From NCBI GenBank assembly GCA_050292235.1, contig JBNKLG010000036.1:1-24933 (forward strand): a stretch of 24,933 bases of DNA. The letters run 5' to 3'. The position numbers and the translations under genes were made by a program. Of the stretch, positions 23,397-24,933 are shown piece by piece. Positions within the stretch are counted from its first letter, which is position 1. Each line of letters begins with the position of its first letter. Source of the DNA: JBNKLG01 sp050292235. Lineage in GTDB: Bacteria > Pseudomonadota > Gammaproteobacteria > Chromatiales > Chromatiaceae. Under the pieces are notes generated by a model, which saw nothing but the letters and a program-made list of their open reading frames with translations, had not been told where the DNA came from and searched no databases.

Positions 23397-24614
23397 ATGA
23401 CTTCGGCCATAGCCCCGGTACAAGAAGCGCTTGCCTTGATCAGGCGTGGTGCTGAAGAAATTTTGCTTGAAGAAACGTTAGAGAAAAAGCTGGCTGAAGG
23501 GCGTCCCCTGCGGATTAAGGCGGGGTTTGACCCTACAGCGCCAGATCTCCACCTGGGGCATACCGTCCTCATTAACAAGCTGCGGCAGTTTCAGGTGCTT
23601 GGTCATGATGTGCAGTTTTTGATCGGGGATTTCACGGCCATGATTGGTGATCCCACGGGCAAAAGTGCGACTCGGCCACCCTTGAGTCGTGAGCAAATAC
23701 TAGAGAACGCCAAAACCTATGAGCGCCAAATTTTCAAGATTCTGGATCCTGAGCGCACGACCATCGTCTTTAACTCCTCATGGATGTCCGAGATGAGTGC
23801 GGCTGATCTTATTCAGTTGGCAGCCAGGCATACCGTAGCGCGTATGTTGGAGCGGGATGATTTCAGTAAGCGTTACAGTGGTGGTCAGGCTATTGCCATC
23901 CATGAATTTCTTTACCCACTGGTTCAAGGTTATGATTCGGTAGCGCTTAAAGCAGATGTTGAGCTCGGAGGGACGGATCAGAAGTTTAATCTTCTGGTAG
24001 GTCGCGAACTGCAGCGCCAATATGGTCAGGAGCAGCAAGTAATCCTGACTATGCCTATCCTGGAGGGATTGGATGGGGTGCAAAAGATGTCCAAATCCCT
24101 GGGTAATTACATCGGCATTGCGGACTCTGCGGAGGAGATGTTTGGCAAGCTCATGTCCATCTCTGACGATCTCATGTGGCGCTATTTTGAGCTGTTGAGT
24201 TTCCGTCCCATGGCGGAAATCGATAGGCTTAGACTCGCCATCGAAGGGGGTGGGAATCCCCGGGACGTCAAATTCGAACTTTGTCATGAGTTGGTGTCTC
24301 GTTTTCACTCCTCTGAGGCCGCTGAGGCAGCGCAGGTTGCATTTATTGAGCGATTCAGTAAAAACCAAATCCCTACAGAAATGCCTGAAGTGACTTTGGC
24401 TGTTTCTGAAGAGGGGGTGCGTGTCGCCAATCTGCTTAAAGAGGCCGGTTTGACGGGTACCACCTCAGAATCCATGCGGATGATTCAGCAACGTGCCGTG
24501 AAACTGGATGGTCAGTTGATTGAAGATAAGTTCCTGGTCGTGGCTGCAGGGGAAACGCTGGTTTGCCAGGTCGGCAAGAGACGGTTTGCTCGGGTTACTC
24601 TTGTCTCTGTTTGA
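23397..24614 (+). CDS. tyrS: Tyrosyl-tRNA synthetase
   Basis: A 405-residue class Ic synthetase that charges tRNA-Tyr. The ATP-binding HIGH-type sequence is HLGH (residues 52-55, within GFDPTAPDLHLGH). Next come IGDFTAMIGDPTGKSATRP and the tyrosine pocket region VELGGTDQKFNLLVGRELQ. KMSKS is at 230-234. A C-terminal S4-type RNA-binding domain is at about 340-405. The PTAPDLHLGH form and 405-residue length mark the TyrRS group common in Pseudomonas-like bacteria rather than the E. coli TyrS form. TTGGAG precedes the ATG. The gene ends 31 bp before the first rRNA promoter. Confidence 0.97.
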   Translation: MTSAIAPVQEALALIRRGAEEILLEETLEKKLAEGRPLRIKAGFDPTAPDLHLGHTVLINKLRQFQVLGHDVQFLIGDFTAMIGDPTGKSATRPPLSREQILENAKTYERQIFKILDPERTTIVFNSSWMSEMSAADLIQLAARHTVARMLERDDFSKRYSGGQAIAIHEFLYPLVQGYDSVALKADVELGGTDQKFNLLVGRELQRQYGQEQQVILTMPILEGLDGVQKMSKSLGNYIGIADSAEEMFGKLMSISDDLMWRYFELLSFRPMAEIDRLRLAIEGGGNPRDVKFELCHELVSRFHSSEAAEAAQVAFIERFSKNQIPTEMPEVTLAVSEEGVRVANLLKEAGLTGTTSESMRMIQQRAVKLDGQLIEDKFLVVAAGETLVCQVGKRRFARVTLVSV

Positions 24615-24645
24615 CAGGCCATTTCACAGATTCGTCACATTTCTC

Positions 24646-24673
24646 TTGCAATCTTTGTTCTGGTGCCTATAAT
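24646..24673 (+). promoter_or_regulatory. rRNA operon promoter P1
   Basis: TTGCAA (24646-24651), a 16-nt spacer, then a perfect TATAAT (24668-24673), followed by a GC-rich discriminator GCGCTGC. The short spacer and GC-rich discriminator are hallmarks of stringently controlled rRNA promoters. It lies ahead of a second promoter and the boxA-containing leader. No obvious AT-rich UP element precedes it. Confidence 0.85.
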
Positions 24674-24696
24674 GCGCTGCTTCCTGGCCGGGTCAG

Positions 24697-24714
24697 TTGG
24701 ATTGATTGGATTGA
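24697..24714 (+). repeat. Perfect 9-bp tandem repeat between rRNA promoters
   Basis: TTGGATTGA occurs twice head to tail (24697-24705 and 24706-24714), just downstream of P1 and before P2. It could be slippage-born or a protein-binding site; function unknown. Confidence 0.9.
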
Positions 24715-24739
24715 CTGGTGGGGACTTAGGGATTTGGAG

Positions 24740-24767
24740 TTGACAGATTGGTAGTAGCTGTTACAAT
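24740..24767 (+). promoter_or_regulatory. rRNA operon promoter P2
   Basis: A perfect TTGACA (24740-24745), a 16-nt spacer, then TACAAT (24762-24767). It lies 94 bp downstream of P1, giving the tandem-promoter layout usual for gammaproteobacterial rRNA operons. Confidence 0.8.
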
Positions 24768-24933
24768 TTCGCTTCTCACTTCTGCGGAATTATTTGGGTT
24801 TCGTGGAGAGCTCTTTAAAAATAGATCAGGTAATTTGTGTGGGTGCACCGAATGGTTTTGGCAAAAAGCTATTCGGATGACACTTGTTAATTACTAACAA
24901 GGTAATTCCGAGCAAGGATTGGTTGCCATAAGC
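24768..24933 (+). ncRNA. Transcribed 5' leader of the 16S rRNA (boxA and processing hairpins; 16S gene beyond window)
   Basis: The leader carries the antitermination boxA GCTCTTTAAAA (24810-24820), followed by ATCAGGTAATTTGTGTGGG, which closely matches the segment after boxA in E. coli rrn operons. A hairpin follows (CCGAAT at 24848-24853, ATTCGG at 24871-24876; outer GTGT/ACAC may extend it), then a second perfect hairpin TTGTTA/TAACAA (24884-24889, 24895-24900). By analogy with E. coli, where boxA lies about 170 nt before mature 16S, the 16S gene should begin roughly 50 nt past the window end. The NusB/NusE complex should act at boxA. Confidence 0.88.

Noticed and set aside
1..24933. Mobile elements, CRISPR arrays, tRNA genes, toxin-antitoxin or defence genes
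   Set aside because: None could be recognised on either strand; gaps between genes are short and gene order looks ancestral, so a hidden accessory island is unlikely here.

Overview
The window is an ordinary, gene-dense stretch (roughly 55% G+C by eye) of a gammaproteobacterial chromosome. Every recognisable gene is of gammaproteobacterial type. Two local gene orders are also known from that class: metG divergent from mrp, and hemJ / argC / DUF6776 / bactofilin / erpA / M23 peptidase / tyrS / rRNA operon, which as I recall matches Pseudomonas aeruginosa around PA0661-PA0668 except that anmK is missing here. I see no insertion sequence, phage gene, CRISPR array, tRNA gene or toxin-antitoxin pair. 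The PAS-GGDEF-EAL protein, YcgR/PilZ protein, hemerythrin and YjfB-like protein suggest a motile organism that senses oxygen or redox state. The species cannot be named from this sequence.

Layout. 1-2654: metG (5' part, minus) and mrp/apbC (plus), divergent. 2880-5321: membrane-anchored PAS-GGDEF-EAL protein with a degenerate zinc-binding-like tail. 5583-7165: purE-purK, overlapping. 7325-8737: a hemerythrin and a YcgR-like PilZ protein, tail to tail with overlapping stop codons, then a YjfB-family small protein with its own terminator. 8777-9928: rnd (minus). 10004-12503: a five-helix membrane protein, mpl and ubiX, tightly coupled. 12515-16239 (minus): thiD-thiE-hemL-dedA, mostly overlapping. 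16316-17263: a DUF5063 protein, then an atypical A-type Fe-S protein with a good sigma-70 promoter and a strong terminator. 17314-18752 (minus): DUF4126 protein, hemJ and an unrecognised 108-residue protein. 18857-21642: argC, DUF6776, bactofilin and erpA. 21698-23203 (minus): M23 endopeptidase. 23397-24614: tyrS. 24615-24933: tandem rRNA promoters and the transcribed leader with boxA; the 16S gene should start just beyond the window.

Functional themes. Several genes serve tetrapyrrole and cofactor supply (hemL, hemJ, thiD, thiE, ubiX) and Fe-S assembly (mrp, erpA, the atypical A-type protein). Others serve the cell wall (mpl, M23 peptidase, bactofilin), translation (metG, tyrS, rRNA leader) and c-di-GMP signalling and motility (PAS-GGDEF-EAL, PilZ, YjfB-like).

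I did not find a clearly new biological system. The points most worth checking are the A-type carrier whose C-terminal CxC is replaced by CxxC plus a Cys-ending tail, the degenerate zinc-binding tail on the GGDEF-EAL protein, the C-terminal extension on DedA, the unrecognised protein coupled to hemJ, and the rRNA promoter region with a 9-bp tandem repeat and no visible terminator after tyrS.
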